Positions 1 through 5,951 of a stretch of DNA of 5,951 bases are shown piece after piece. The stretch spans positions 1-5,951 of the forward strand of contig JAPHRL010000216.1 of assembly GCA_026195755.1 (NCBI GenBank), read 5' to 3'. A program made the position numbers and the translations under genes. The notes below the pieces were generated by a model that worked only from the letters and a program-made list of their open reading frames with translations, was not told where the DNA came from and did no database searches. Source of the DNA: Kangiella sp. GTDB taxonomy: Bacteria; Pseudomonadota; Gammaproteobacteria; Enterobacterales; Kangiellaceae. Numbering within the stretch: position 1 is the stretch's first letter; each line of letters begins with the position of its first letter.

Positions 1-941
1 ATGTTGAAAAACACTTCAAGCCAGAAGCAAAACAACGCATGAAAGAATTGGTTGAAAATCTACGCACAGCCTACGCTCAAGGTATTAAAGAGCTAGACTG
101 GATGGGTGAAGACACCAAAGAACAGGCGCTTGATAAGCTGGCTAAATTCACTCCAAAGGTTGGTTATCCAGACAAGTGGAAAGATTATTCTAAGCTTGAA
201 ATCAAAGCAGATGATTTATTCGGCAACATGAAACGCGCCACCATGGTTGAAGTAAAGCGCAATCGTGAAAAACTGGGCCAACCCATCGATCGTTCAGAAT
301 GGTTTATGACGCCGCAAACCGTTAACGCTTATTACAACCCTGTCATGAATGAAATCGTATTCCCGGCGGCCATTTTGCAACCTCCATTCTTCAACCTTGA
401 AGCAGATGATGCAGTGAACTACGGCGGTATTGGCGCGGTAATTGGCCATGAAATGGGCCACGGTTTTGATGATTCAGGTTCACAATACGATGGCGACGGT
501 AAACTTCGCAACTGGTGGACGGAAGAAGACCTGGCTGAATTCACCAAGCGTACCGACAAACTTGTTGCTCAATACAATGACTTCACAGTACTTGACGGAG
601 TACATGTTAATGGCGAATTCACTCAAGGTGAAAACATCGGTGACTTGGGTGGTCTTACTATCGCATACAAAGCGTATCAGCTTTCTAAGGAGGGTAAACC
701 AGCTCCAGTCATTGACGGCATGACAGGCGACCAACGTGTGTTCTACGGTTGGGCACAAGTATGGCGTCGTAAATACCGTGACGAAGAACTACGCAAGCGT
801 ATCGATACCGACCCACATTCACCTAGTGAATTCCGTGCTAACGGTACCGTTATGAACATGCCTGAATTCCACGAGGCATTCGACGTTAAACCTGGTGATG
901 ATATGTATTTAGAGCCAGAAGAACGCGTTAAAATTTGGTAA
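1..941 (+). CDS. M13 family zinc metallopeptidase (neprilysin/PepO-like), 3' part only
   Basis: This is the C-terminal catalytic part of an M13 endopeptidase, a zinc enzyme that cuts oligopeptides and in Gram-negative bacteria is usually exported. The reading frame is open to the left edge (codons run from base 3, VEKHFKPEAKQRM), so the ATG at 39 is internal; about 313 residues are visible, against roughly 680-700 for whole bacterial members. Visible hallmarks in order: NAYYNP at 324-341 (the substrate-binding Asn-Ala of neprilysin), the zinc motif HEMGH at 447-461, ENIGD at 630-644 (third zinc ligand Glu plus the supporting Asp), and HSPSEFR with His at 816-818 and Arg at 834-836, matching neprilysin His711 and Arg717. 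The protein ends in RVKIW, the usual family C terminus; the vertebrate CxxW cysteine is absent. All catalytic residues are present and there is no frameshift. The signal peptide and N-terminal domain lie outside the window. It is followed by its own terminator. Confidence 0.95.
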   Translation, partial: VEKHFKPEAKQRMKELVENLRTAYAQGIKELDWMGEDTKEQALDKLAKFTPKVGYPDKWKDYSKLEIKADDLFGNMKRATMVEVKRNREKLGQPIDRSEWFMTPQTVNAYYNPVMNEIVFPAAILQPPFFNLEADDAVNYGGIGAVIGHEMGHGFDDSGSQYDGDGKLRNWWTEEDLAEFTKRTDKLVAQYNDFTVLDGVHVNGEFTQGENIGDLGGLTIAYKAYQLSKEGKPAPVIDGMTGDQRVFYGWAQVWRRKYRDEELRKRIDTDPHSPSEFRANGTVMNMPEFHEAFDVKPGDDMYLEPEERVKIW

Positions 942-974
942 TTATCATTACCATTTCGCTTGTAACAAGAATGG

Positions 975-1002
975 AAAAGCCGACTTTATAGTCGGCTTTT
1001 TT
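975..1002 (+). terminator. Rho-independent terminator of the M13 peptidase gene
   Basis: A perfect 10-bp stem (AAAAGCCGAC at 975-984 with GTCGGCTTTT at 991-1000) closes a six-base loop TTTATA and runs into a T tract ending at 1002. It starts 33 bases after the stop codon of the M13 gene. In the opposite direction only four T residues would follow the GC-rich core, so it could act weakly for the convergent - strand gene as well, but its main use is clearly on the + strand. Confidence 0.9.
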
Positions 1003-1023
1003 GTATTCGACTTTCCGATCTCA

Positions 1024-1095
1024 TGGTAGGGGCGTACCTTTGTGTGCGCCCAAATACATAAAGAGACGGGCAGACACACAGGTCTGCCCCTACCA
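1024..1095. repeat. REP-like inverted hairpin pair, GTAGGGGC class (copy A)
   Basis: Two imperfect palindromes face each other. The outer arms TGGTAGGGGC (1024-1033) and GCCCCTACCA (1086-1095) are perfectly complementary. Each half also folds alone: left stem 1030-1037 with 1044-1051 (8 bp including one T.G wobble), right stem 1068-1075 with 1082-1089 (8 perfect bp); both have six-base loops. Aligning the left unit with the reverse complement of the right gives 23 of 28 identical positions, and four of the five differences are two paired changes that keep the stem. It occupies the gap between two convergent genes, the usual place for REP elements. Identity as a REP/BIME is inferred from structure and position; no transposase is encoded here. 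It could also limit read-through, but no T tract follows either hairpin. Confidence 0.75.
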
Positions 1096-1126
1096 GTTCT
1101 AACTTCAACTGAAGGTGGCCCAATAA

Positions 1127-2221
1127 TTACTCCCCTTCCTGATACGACACTCGATAAACCTTGCTAAAACCATCATCAGAAACCAGGATCGAACCATCAG
1201 GCAGCATAATGATGTCATTAGGACGGCCCAATACTTCATCACCTTCAAGCCAACCGGTCACAAAATCATCTTCGGATAAAACCTGATTACCATCGAGTGG
1301 CATATGCACGACTTTGTAACCCACTTTCGTACTGCGATTCCAGGAACCGTGCAGCGTCACCAGTGGCGTTTTTTTGTATTCTTCGGGAAACATATCTCCG
1401 GTGTAGAACATCATTCCCAGTGGCGCGACATGTGCCTGATACTCCCATGCTGGCTTTTGATATTGGCGGTCACCCAACTCATCGCCAAACTCTGGGTCAA
1501 TAACATCGTTACCATGCACATAAGGGAAACCAAAAAACTGGCCCTTCTCTGTTACGCGATTTAATTCACAAGGCGGTAAGTCATCGCCCATCCAGTCACG
1601 ACCATTATCGGTAAACCACAGTTCTTTGGTTTCAGGGTGCCAATCGAAACCAACACTGTTGCGTACGCCAGTTGCGACAATCTCAAATTCCTTTGTTTCA
1701 ATATTCAGACGACCAATAGTGCCAAAGCGCTCATCCTCTTCATTGCAAATATTACACGGCACACCGATTGGAATGTATAGGTGGCCATCAGGGCCGAATT
1801 TTATATATTTCCAACCATGGTGACTTTCGCTTGGTAGCTGCTCAAAAACTACTTCCGGCTCAGGCTTTTTATCATAATTTTTGTCTATGTCTTTAAAGCG
1901 TAAAATCTTATCGACTTCCGCCACATACAAATCGCCATCTTTATAGGCCACACCACTGGGCATATACAAGCCATCAGCAATCACAACCACTTCATCAACT
2001 TTGAAGTCATTGTTCTTATCGATCATGGCGTGAACTTTGCCTGGCTTACGGGAGCCAGTATAGACAATACCAGAATCAGACAGTGCCATCTGCCGGGCTC
2101 CATCAACATTCTCTGCAAATAATTCGATTGTGAATCCTTCTGGAACTTCCGCAGCCTGTGTACTCCAGGCTGACAATGACAACAATACAATACTCGATAG
2201 AGTGGGAATAAACTTGGTCAT
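1127..2221 (-). CDS. Exported PQQ-dependent sugar dehydrogenase-family (sorbosone dehydrogenase-like) beta-propeller protein
   Basis: The 364-residue product resembles the soluble glucose/sorbosone dehydrogenase family, six-bladed beta-propellers that oxidise sugars with PQQ and calcium in the periplasm. Residues 1-23 look like a Sec signal peptide (Lys3, hydrophobic stretch, TQA before a probable cut at 23/24). Family landmarks are SHHGW at 133-137 (near the catalytic His), FGPDGHLYI at 142-150, GVRN at 185-188 (Arg-Asn pair lining the PQQ site), FTDNGRDWMGDD at 203-214, HGSWNR at 291-296 and GRPNDI with LPDGSILVSDD at 332-350. A CNIC pair (156-159) and Cys218 could form a disulfide, an inference only. 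The start is supported by a good ribosome site. No membrane anchor or cytochrome domain is fused, so the electron acceptor is unknown. PQQ biosynthesis genes are not in the window, and the substrate, or even dehydrogenase activity, is unproven. It lies downstream of the DPP4-like gene on the same strand, 182 bp away, with a repeat between them, so co-transcription is possible but doubtful. Confidence 0.85.
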   Translation of the reverse strand: MTKFIPTLSSIVLLSLSAWSTQAAEVPEGFTIELFAENVDGARQMALSDSGIVYTGSRKPGKVHAMIDKNNDFKVDEVVVIADGLYMPSGVAYKDGDLYVAEVDKILRFKDIDKNYDKKPEPEVVFEQLPSESHHGWKYIKFGPDGHLYIPIGVPCNICNEEDERFGTIGRLNIETKEFEIVATGVRNSVGFDWHPETKELWFTDNGRDWMGDDLPPCELNRVTEKGQFFGFPYVHGNDVIDPEFGDELGDRQYQKPAWEYQAHVAPLGMMFYTGDMFPEEYKKTPLVTLHGSWNRSTKVGYKVVHMPLDGNQVLSEDDFVTGWLEGDEVLGRPNDIIMLPDGSILVSDDGFSKVYRVSYQEGE

Positions 2222-2226
2222 GTTGA

Positions 2227-2232
2227 TTTCCT
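2227..2232 (-). promoter_or_regulatory. Ribosome binding site of the sugar dehydrogenase-like gene
   Basis: On the - strand the bases read AGGAAA, five bases before the ATG at 2221. This is a good Shine-Dalgarno match at normal spacing and it fixes the start, which also gives a complete signal peptide. Confidence 0.75.
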
Positions 2233-2297
2233 ATTGATTAAGGTTATTACAGACTAATACTTCTTGAATAGGTTTCGCAAGGGATGGGAGGACAAGA

Positions 2298-2384
2298 TAT
2301 AGGATGGGTTAGCATTTATGCGTAACCCATCATTTAATGATTAAACTATTGATGGGTTACGGCCGCGGCCTAACCCATCCTATA
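2298..2384. repeat. REP-like inverted hairpin pair (BIME), GATGGGTTA class
   Basis: Outer arms TATAGGATGGGTTAG (2298-2312) and CTAACCCATCCTATA (2370-2384) are a perfect 15-bp inverted repeat. Each half is itself a hairpin: GATGGGTTA (2303-2311) pairs with TAACCCATC (2323-2331) with inner stem GCAT/ATGC and one bulged G at 2322; GATGGGTTA (2351-2359) pairs with TAACCCATC (2371-2379) with inner stem GGCC/GGCC and one bulged C at 2360. The bulge falls on equivalent sides when one unit is reverse-complemented, so these are two copies of one asymmetric REP unit in opposite orientation. A small AT palindrome (TTTAAT, G, ATTAAA at 2333-2345) sits in the spacer. It begins 19 bases after the stop codon of the DPP4-like gene, typical for REPs, where such hairpins can protect the mRNA 3' end or dampen read-through. 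Sequence class and mobilisation by a RAYT are inferred. Confidence 0.8.
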
Positions 2385-2403
2385 CACTTTTCAAATAGGT
2401 TAA

Positions 2404-4695
2404 TTACTTCAAGTTCTCATCAAAGTAATTACTAATGGTATTAAACACATGGGTACGTACTTTTTGCCCCCAGATTGAGTGCTTACTCCCAGGGTAGTTC
2501 ATCATATCAAAAGGCTTGTTTGCATCCTGTAGGGCTTTAAACAGTTTGGTGCTGTTAGTAAACAACACATTGTCATCCGCCATGCCATGAATAATCATCA
2601 GATCGCCATTTAAACCTTCTAGATAGGGGAAAACATTACTGGCTTGGTAACCTTCTTTATTTGAGTCAGGATGACCTAAATAACGCTCGGTATAATGAGT
2701 ATCATATAAATACCAGTCAGTAACTGGCGCAACAGACACACCTACCTTGAAAATATCAGGTTGCTTGAACATGCTCATGATGGTCATATAGCCGCCATAG
2801 CTCCAACCGAACATACCGATTTTATCACTATCCACATAGGGCAAGCTTTTAAGGAAATCGACGCCCGCAACCTGATCTTTAACTTCTACATCACCCAGTT
2901 CTTTATAAATCGGATCTTCAAATTTCTTACCACGATTCCACGAACCACGGTTATCGAGAGAAAAAATGATATAGCCTTTATTGGCCATCAAATGATGCCA
3001 GTAAGTATTACGCGCACCCCATTGATTACGTACGCGCTGGGCGTGAGGGCCGCCATAAACATCGACAATCACCGGGTATTTTTTTGAGCTGTCAAAAGGT
3101 ACCGGCTTGTAGATTCGATAGTGCATCTGCTGACCATCTTCAGCTTTGATAGTGCCGAACTCAGGCTTCGAGGCTTTTTGATAGTAGTGATAATAGGGAT
3201 GATTTTTATCCAGCTTATTTTCTTCAAGCCAGGTAATCAGGCTGCCGTCAGCATTGCGCAAACTGACCTGTTGTGGCTGCGATACTGAAGAGAAGTAATC
3301 AACAAAAATTTGCATGTTTTTGGCAAAACTGACTTCATGCACACCATCTTTTTCCGTAATTTTCTTAGGCTCGCCCGCTTCAGTCAGAGATACTGAATAG
3401 AGATCTTGCTGCAAAGGACTTTCTTTATTAGCATCGAAGTAAACAACCCCTGCCTCTTCATCGACACCATAGACTTTGTCGATAACCCAGTCACCGCCAG
3501 TCAATTGGCGGATCAGTTTGCCCTTTAAGTCATACAAATATAAATGACGGAACCCACTTCTTTCTGAAGTCCATACAAAAGCCTCCTGATTTTTCAGGAA
3601 TATTAAATCTTTGGTTAGATTAATCCAGGTGCCAGAGGTTTCGGTCAAAACAGTCTGTGATTTGCCTGTATTAATATCGGCAAAACGTAACTCTAGAGTT
3701 TGCTGATCTCGACTCTGCCATTGATAAGAAACTTTAGAGGAATCAGTTAGCCATTTGACTCGAGGAATATAGATATCGGTTTCTTTGCCAGTATCAATCC
3801 ATTGAGTTTTATCTGTTTCCAGGTCAAGCACTGCAAGTTTAATCAGAACATTATCGGTGCCGGTACTTGGATAGCGCTGTTCAAACACAGTAAAATCTTC
3901 GGCATTAATTTCATAACGCTTTTCGATATTAACCGGTGATTCATCCACCTGCAGATAAGCGATTTTTTTACTGTCTGGCGACCACCAGTAGCCGGTCAAA
4001 CGCCCCATTTCTTCCTGCGCCACAAATTCAGCCATACCGTTTTTGATTGTGCCTTCTCCGTCAAAGGTTAACTGTGTTTCCTCGCCAGTAGTTATTTCAA
4101 CTTTAAAAATATCCTGATCACGGATAAAGGAGACAAACCTGCCGTCTGGTGACAGTTTAATATCGGTTTCGTACGCTTCAGTATCGGTAAGCTGTTTGGT
4201 GGCTTTTTTGGGATCCTTGCTTAAATCATAGACAAAGATGTCGCCTGCCAAAGGGAACAATAATGTCTGGCTATCATCGCCCCAGTAATAATCGATGATC
4301 CCTTTTGCGAATAAACGCATCCGCTCACGGCGGGCTTTCTCTTCGTCGGAGAGCTGTTCTTCGCCAGGGCTCAGGTCATTAGAGTCAACCAACAGCCGAG
4401 ACTCGCCATCCGCAAGATTGTATTCCCACAAGTCTAAACGTTCCTGCTCCTCAGCTTTACCCTTGAGGAATGTCACTCGCTTGCCGTCTGGAGATAATTT
4501 AACGGTACGGACTTCAGGGCCATCCAGAGAGGGATCAGCATAAATCCGCTCAACGGTTAATTCTAAGTCTTTGCTGGTTGCTTGCGCTGTTTGCATAGTG
4601 AGAAAGGTTCCTGCCATCAATGAAATCACTGAAAATAGAGATATTAAATTTTTACTTTTCATAGCCATCACTAATTTTTTACGAACCAGCATCAT
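2404..4695 (-). CDS. Dipeptidyl peptidase IV-type S9 serine peptidase, exported
   Basis: The complete 763-residue product belongs to the S9B/DPP4 family, which removes N-terminal dipeptides with Pro or Ala in second position. An N-terminal basic region and hydrophobic stretch (about 13-39, ending AQA) form a signal peptide, probably cut after residue 39. Residues 40-500 carry the beta-propeller with repeated LSPDG-type blade motifs (68-71, 181-185). It contains AEFVAQEEM at 222-230, whose Glu228-Glu229 match the DPP4 pair that holds the substrate amino terminus. The alpha/beta hydrolase domain (about 510-763) has VYGGP with Tyr547 (oxyanion), GWSYGGY with nucleophile Ser632, YTERYLG at 668-674, GMADDN with Asp707, and SKHS with His739. 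All key residues are intact and the length is normal. The ATG at 4695 is preceded by a weak GAG five bases upstream. Alternative starts at 4668 or 4662 lack any ribosome site but would give a more usual short signal peptide. It is divergent from the transporter gene and probably transcribed from the 110-bp gap. Confidence 0.95.
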   Translation of the reverse strand: MMLVRKKLVMAMKSKNLISLFSVISLMAGTFLTMQTAQATSKDLELTVERIYADPSLDGPEVRTVKLSPDGKRVTFLKGKAEEQERLDLWEYNLADGESRLLVDSNDLSPGEEQLSDEEKARRERMRLFAKGIIDYYWGDDSQTLLFPLAGDIFVYDLSKDPKKATKQLTDTEAYETDIKLSPDGRFVSFIRDQDIFKVEITTGEETQLTFDGEGTIKNGMAEFVAQEEMGRLTGYWWSPDSKKIAYLQVDESPVNIEKRYEINAEDFTVFEQRYPSTGTDNVLIKLAVLDLETDKTQWIDTGKETDIYIPRVKWLTDSSKVSYQWQSRDQQTLELRFADINTGKSQTVLTETSGTWINLTKDLIFLKNQEAFVWTSERSGFRHLYLYDLKGKLIRQLTGGDWVIDKVYGVDEEAGVVYFDANKESPLQQDLYSVSLTEAGEPKKITEKDGVHEVSFAKNMQIFVDYFSSVSQPQQVSLRNADGSLITWLEENKLDKNHPYYHYYQKASKPEFGTIKAEDGQQMHYRIYKPVPFDSSKKYPVIVDVYGGPHAQRVRNQWGARNTYWHHLMANKGYIIFSLDNRGSWNRGKKFEDPIYKELGDVEVKDQVAGVDFLKSLPYVDSDKIGMFGWSYGGYMTIMSMFKQPDIFKVGVSVAPVTDWYLYDTHYTERYLGHPDSNKEGYQASNVFPYLEGLNGDLMIIHGMADDNVLFTNSTKLFKALQDANKPFDMMNYPGSKHSIWGQKVRTHVFNTISNYFDENLK

Positions 4696-4805
4696 AGTTA
4701 CTCAAAGACCAATGATCAATCTCTACAAATATAGCTCTACTATGCTAGTCAATGGCTAAGGTTTACTGCATAATCCAAGCTTTGTCGCATACATAAGTTT
4801 CAACC
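4696..4805. promoter_or_regulatory. Divergent intergenic promoter region between the DPP4-like and EamA genes
   Basis: Both flanking genes start outward from this AT-rich 110-bp gap, so it must hold promoters for at least one and probably both. On the - strand there is a TTGACT box (bases 4747-4752 of the + strand) resembling a sigma-70 -35 site, but the hexamers 16-18 bases further on (such as TTTGTA) are poor -10 matches; a TATATT lies closer than normal. On the + strand nothing near consensus is evident. No clear operator palindrome is visible. The region follows from gene layout; the individual boxes are tentative. Confidence 0.45.
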
Positions 4806-5753
4806 ATGCATACAGTATCCGGTCGTTGGCAACTTGGCTTATTATTATCCTTAACTACAGCTCTACTCTGGGGTCTTTTGCCTATTGCATTAAAAACCCT
4901 ACTCGACCAGATGGATGCAGTCACCGTGACTTGGTATCGCTTTTTCAGCGCTGCCGCCATTTTATTTATCTTTCTGATTTATAAGCGAAAATCACCCAAT
5001 ATCAAATTATTGAAAGGGAATATTGCCTGGTTAATGGTGATATCCGTTATTGGCTTATGCCTGAACTATGTGTTCTATCTATTTGGGGTCAACCTGATTA
5101 CTCCGAGCAGTGCTCAAGTCATGATTCAAACCGCGCCCATGTTCATGCTACTCGGTGGACTGCTGATTTTTAAAGAATCATTTAACAGGCAACAATGGTT
5201 TGGCTTTGCCTGTTTTGTCATTGGATTAATCTTGTTTTTTAATCTACGTTTTGAAGAGATATTCGAACAGATTACCGGCGACTATGCTGTTGGTTTGGGC
5301 TGGATGTTTTTAGCGGCTATTGTTTGGGCCGCCTACGCCCTGGCGCAAAAACAGCTATTGAACAATTACCGTTCCGACCAGGTCATGTTCATGATTTATC
5401 TGGCTTGCGTACCCTTATTGAGCCCATGGGCATCACCAGGGCAAGCACTGGAACTTGATACTGCGGGCTGGTGGTTATTAATTTTCTGCTGCTTGAATAC
5501 CTTAATTGCCTACGGCGCCTTCGCTGAAGCACTGGCTCACTGGGAAGCCTCTCGTGTTAGCGCCATTCTAGCAATTACACCACTGGTTACCATCGCCAGC
5601 ATGAAAGTGCTCGAATACTTCTATCCAGATACACTATTATCCGAACCCATCAACCTGTTCAGCATTGCCGGTGCTTTGTTAGTTGTAGCAGGCTCAATGA
5701 TTACAGCTTTGTCAGGAAGAAAGGGGAAAGTAGTCGCACCGATTGCAGAGTAA
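4806..5753 (+). CDS. EamA/DMT-superfamily inner-membrane transporter
   Basis: The 315-residue product has the ten-helix, two-repeat layout of EamA (formerly DUF6) permeases of the drug/metabolite transporter superfamily. Approximate membrane segments are residues 11-30, 41-59, 73-95, 104-122, 130-147, 162-181, 192-210, 220-241, 250-269 and 284-302. Family signs include TWYRFFSAA (42-50) at helix 2, the APMFMLLGGLLIFKE stretch (110-124) closing the first repeat, and its counterpart ITPLVTIASMKVLEYF (257-272) in the second. The short tail after 303 is basic (GRKGK) and probably cytoplasmic. Family members export amino acids, metabolites or purines, but substrate cannot be predicted from sequence. 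An in-frame stop lies only 12 bases before the ATG, so no longer start exists; the upstream TAAG is a poor ribosome site, suggesting weak or leaderless-like initiation. It appears to be a single-gene unit, divergent from the DPP4-like gene; a functional link between them is not evident. Confidence 0.9.
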   Translation: MHTVSGRWQLGLLLSLTTALLWGLLPIALKTLLDQMDAVTVTWYRFFSAAAILFIFLIYKRKSPNIKLLKGNIAWLMVISVIGLCLNYVFYLFGVNLITPSSAQVMIQTAPMFMLLGGLLIFKESFNRQQWFGFACFVIGLILFFNLRFEEIFEQITGDYAVGLGWMFLAAIVWAAYALAQKQLLNNYRSDQVMFMIYLACVPLLSPWASPGQALELDTAGWWLLIFCCLNTLIAYGAFAEALAHWEASRVSAILAITPLVTIASMKVLEYFYPDTLLSEPINLFSIAGALLVVAGSMITALSGRKGKVVAPIAE

Positions 5754-5773
5754 ATCCTACCTATCACACATCT

Positions 5774-5837
5774 TGGTAGGGGCGGACCAATGTGCTCGCC
5801 CGAGATCCTGATACGAGCGACCGCAGGTCGCCCCTAC
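5774..5837. repeat. REP-like inverted hairpin pair, GTAGGGGC class (copy B, partly decayed)
   Basis: The left unit (5774-5801) matches the left unit of the copy at 1024-1051 at 23 of 28 positions. Its 8-bp stem (5780-5787 with 5794-5801) keeps a wobble pair at the same level but has one A/C mismatch. The right unit folds as GCGACC (5817-5822), loop GCA, GGTCGC (5826-5831). Outer arms GTAGGGGCG (5776-5784) and CGCCCCTAC (5829-5837) are a perfect 9-bp inverted repeat. It begins 20 bases after the stop codon of the EamA gene. The two arms differ more from each other than in copy A, so it is either older or a composite of two related REP subtypes. Confidence 0.7.
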
Positions 5838-5887
5838 ACAAACATCTCTAATCAATGTAGCGATGGCTAATGCCTCCCTTAGATCAT

Positions 5888-5916
5888 AAAAAAAGCTTCC
5901 CGAAGGAAGCTTTTTT
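5888..5916 (-). terminator. Bidirectional intrinsic terminator, best read on the - strand
   Basis: The stem GCTTCC (5895-5900) with GGAAGC (5905-5910) is flanked by seven A residues on the left and six T residues on the right, giving a T tract in either direction. Read on the - strand the loop is TTCG closed by C and G, the extra-stable cUUCGg tetraloop common in terminators; on the + strand it is CGAA. This favours a gene arriving from the right on the - strand, while it can also end transcripts from the EamA gene 135 bases upstream. Confidence 0.85.
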
Positions 5917-5951
5917 ATTAATCATGGAAAGCTGAATTTTTTGTCCTGAGC
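5917..5951. other. Window-edge stretch, possibly the 3' end of an unseen - strand gene
   Basis: Beyond the terminator only 35 bases remain. On the - strand two frames reach a stop here: one ending KKFSFP with TGA (complement of 5922-5924), another ending SAFHD with TAA (complement of 5918-5920). Either could be the tail of a gene whose transcript ends at the adjacent terminator. Too little is visible to choose a frame or a family. Confidence 0.25.

Noticed and set aside
442..758. Open frames on both strands overlapping the M13 zinc-site region
   Set aside because: They lie inside a well-supported catalytic domain, have no ribosome sites and their products resemble no family; they are shadow frames.
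1024..1095. Terminator for the - strand sugar dehydrogenase-like gene
   Set aside because: The hairpins are strong but no T tract follows on the - strand, and the arrangement repeats at 5774-5837; a repeat element is the better explanation.
1024..1095. CRISPR-like or tandem repeat array
   Set aside because: There are only two inverted units with no regular spacers, and no cas genes are present.
1297..1823. Several + strand open frames opposite the sugar dehydrogenase-like gene
   Set aside because: They are antisense to a gene with clear family motifs and show no start signals or recognisable domains.
2761..3087. A 108-codon + strand open frame antisense to the DPP4 catalytic domain
   Set aside because: It mirrors conserved hydrolase codons around GWSYGGY and has no support as a gene.
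1127..4695. A two-gene operon of the DPP4-like and sugar dehydrogenase-like genes
   Set aside because: They share a strand, but the 182-bp gap with a strong hairpin pair and a separate ribosome site argues against firm co-transcription; the sequence cannot settle it.
4763..4960. A - strand open frame of 65 codons that would extend into the divergent gap
   Set aside because: It is antisense to the first helices of the EamA transporter and would collide with the promoter region; no family features.

Overview
The window holds four protein genes of ordinary bacterial chromosome type. Codon use, a moderate GC content (judged by eye, not counted) and the gene families suggest a gammaproteobacterium, probably a marine or otherwise aquatic, peptide-using one. 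A Kangiella-like or Idiomarina-like organism is a guess from the paired secreted peptidases, not something the sequence proves. There are no tRNA or rRNA genes, CRISPR arrays, transposase genes or prophage genes.

Layout from left to right: (1) the 3' end of a zinc metallopeptidase of family M13 (neprilysin/PepO type) on the + strand, closed by a clear intrinsic terminator. (2) A palindromic repeat pair of the GTAGGGGC class in the convergent gap. (3) On the - strand, an exported beta-propeller protein of the PQQ-dependent sugar (sorbosone-type) dehydrogenase family. (4) Upstream of it, a second and unrelated palindromic repeat pair of the GATGGGTTA class, laid out as a textbook inverted REP pair (BIME). 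(5) On the - strand, a complete dipeptidyl peptidase IV-type S9 serine peptidase with signal peptide and all catalytic residues. (6) A 110-bp divergent promoter region. (7) On the + strand, a ten-helix EamA/DMT-family transporter. (8) A second, more decayed copy of the GTAGGGGC-type repeat, then a symmetrical terminator that probably serves an unseen gene converging from the right.

Functionally, the two peptidases would act outside the cytoplasm on peptides: M13 enzymes cut oligopeptides internally, and DPP4 removes N-terminal dipeptides ending in Pro or Ala. The EamA protein could export a metabolite, but its substrate cannot be read from the sequence. The genes point in different directions and are separated by terminators or repeats, so they do not form one operon.

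I found no new enzymatic or defence system. The most notable content is non-coding: three of the four intergenic gaps carry imperfect REP-like hairpin pairs from two sequence classes, and the differences between repeat arms preserve base pairing. This argues for structure-dependent mobilisation or maintenance, for example by a REP-associated tyrosine transposase encoded elsewhere in the genome.
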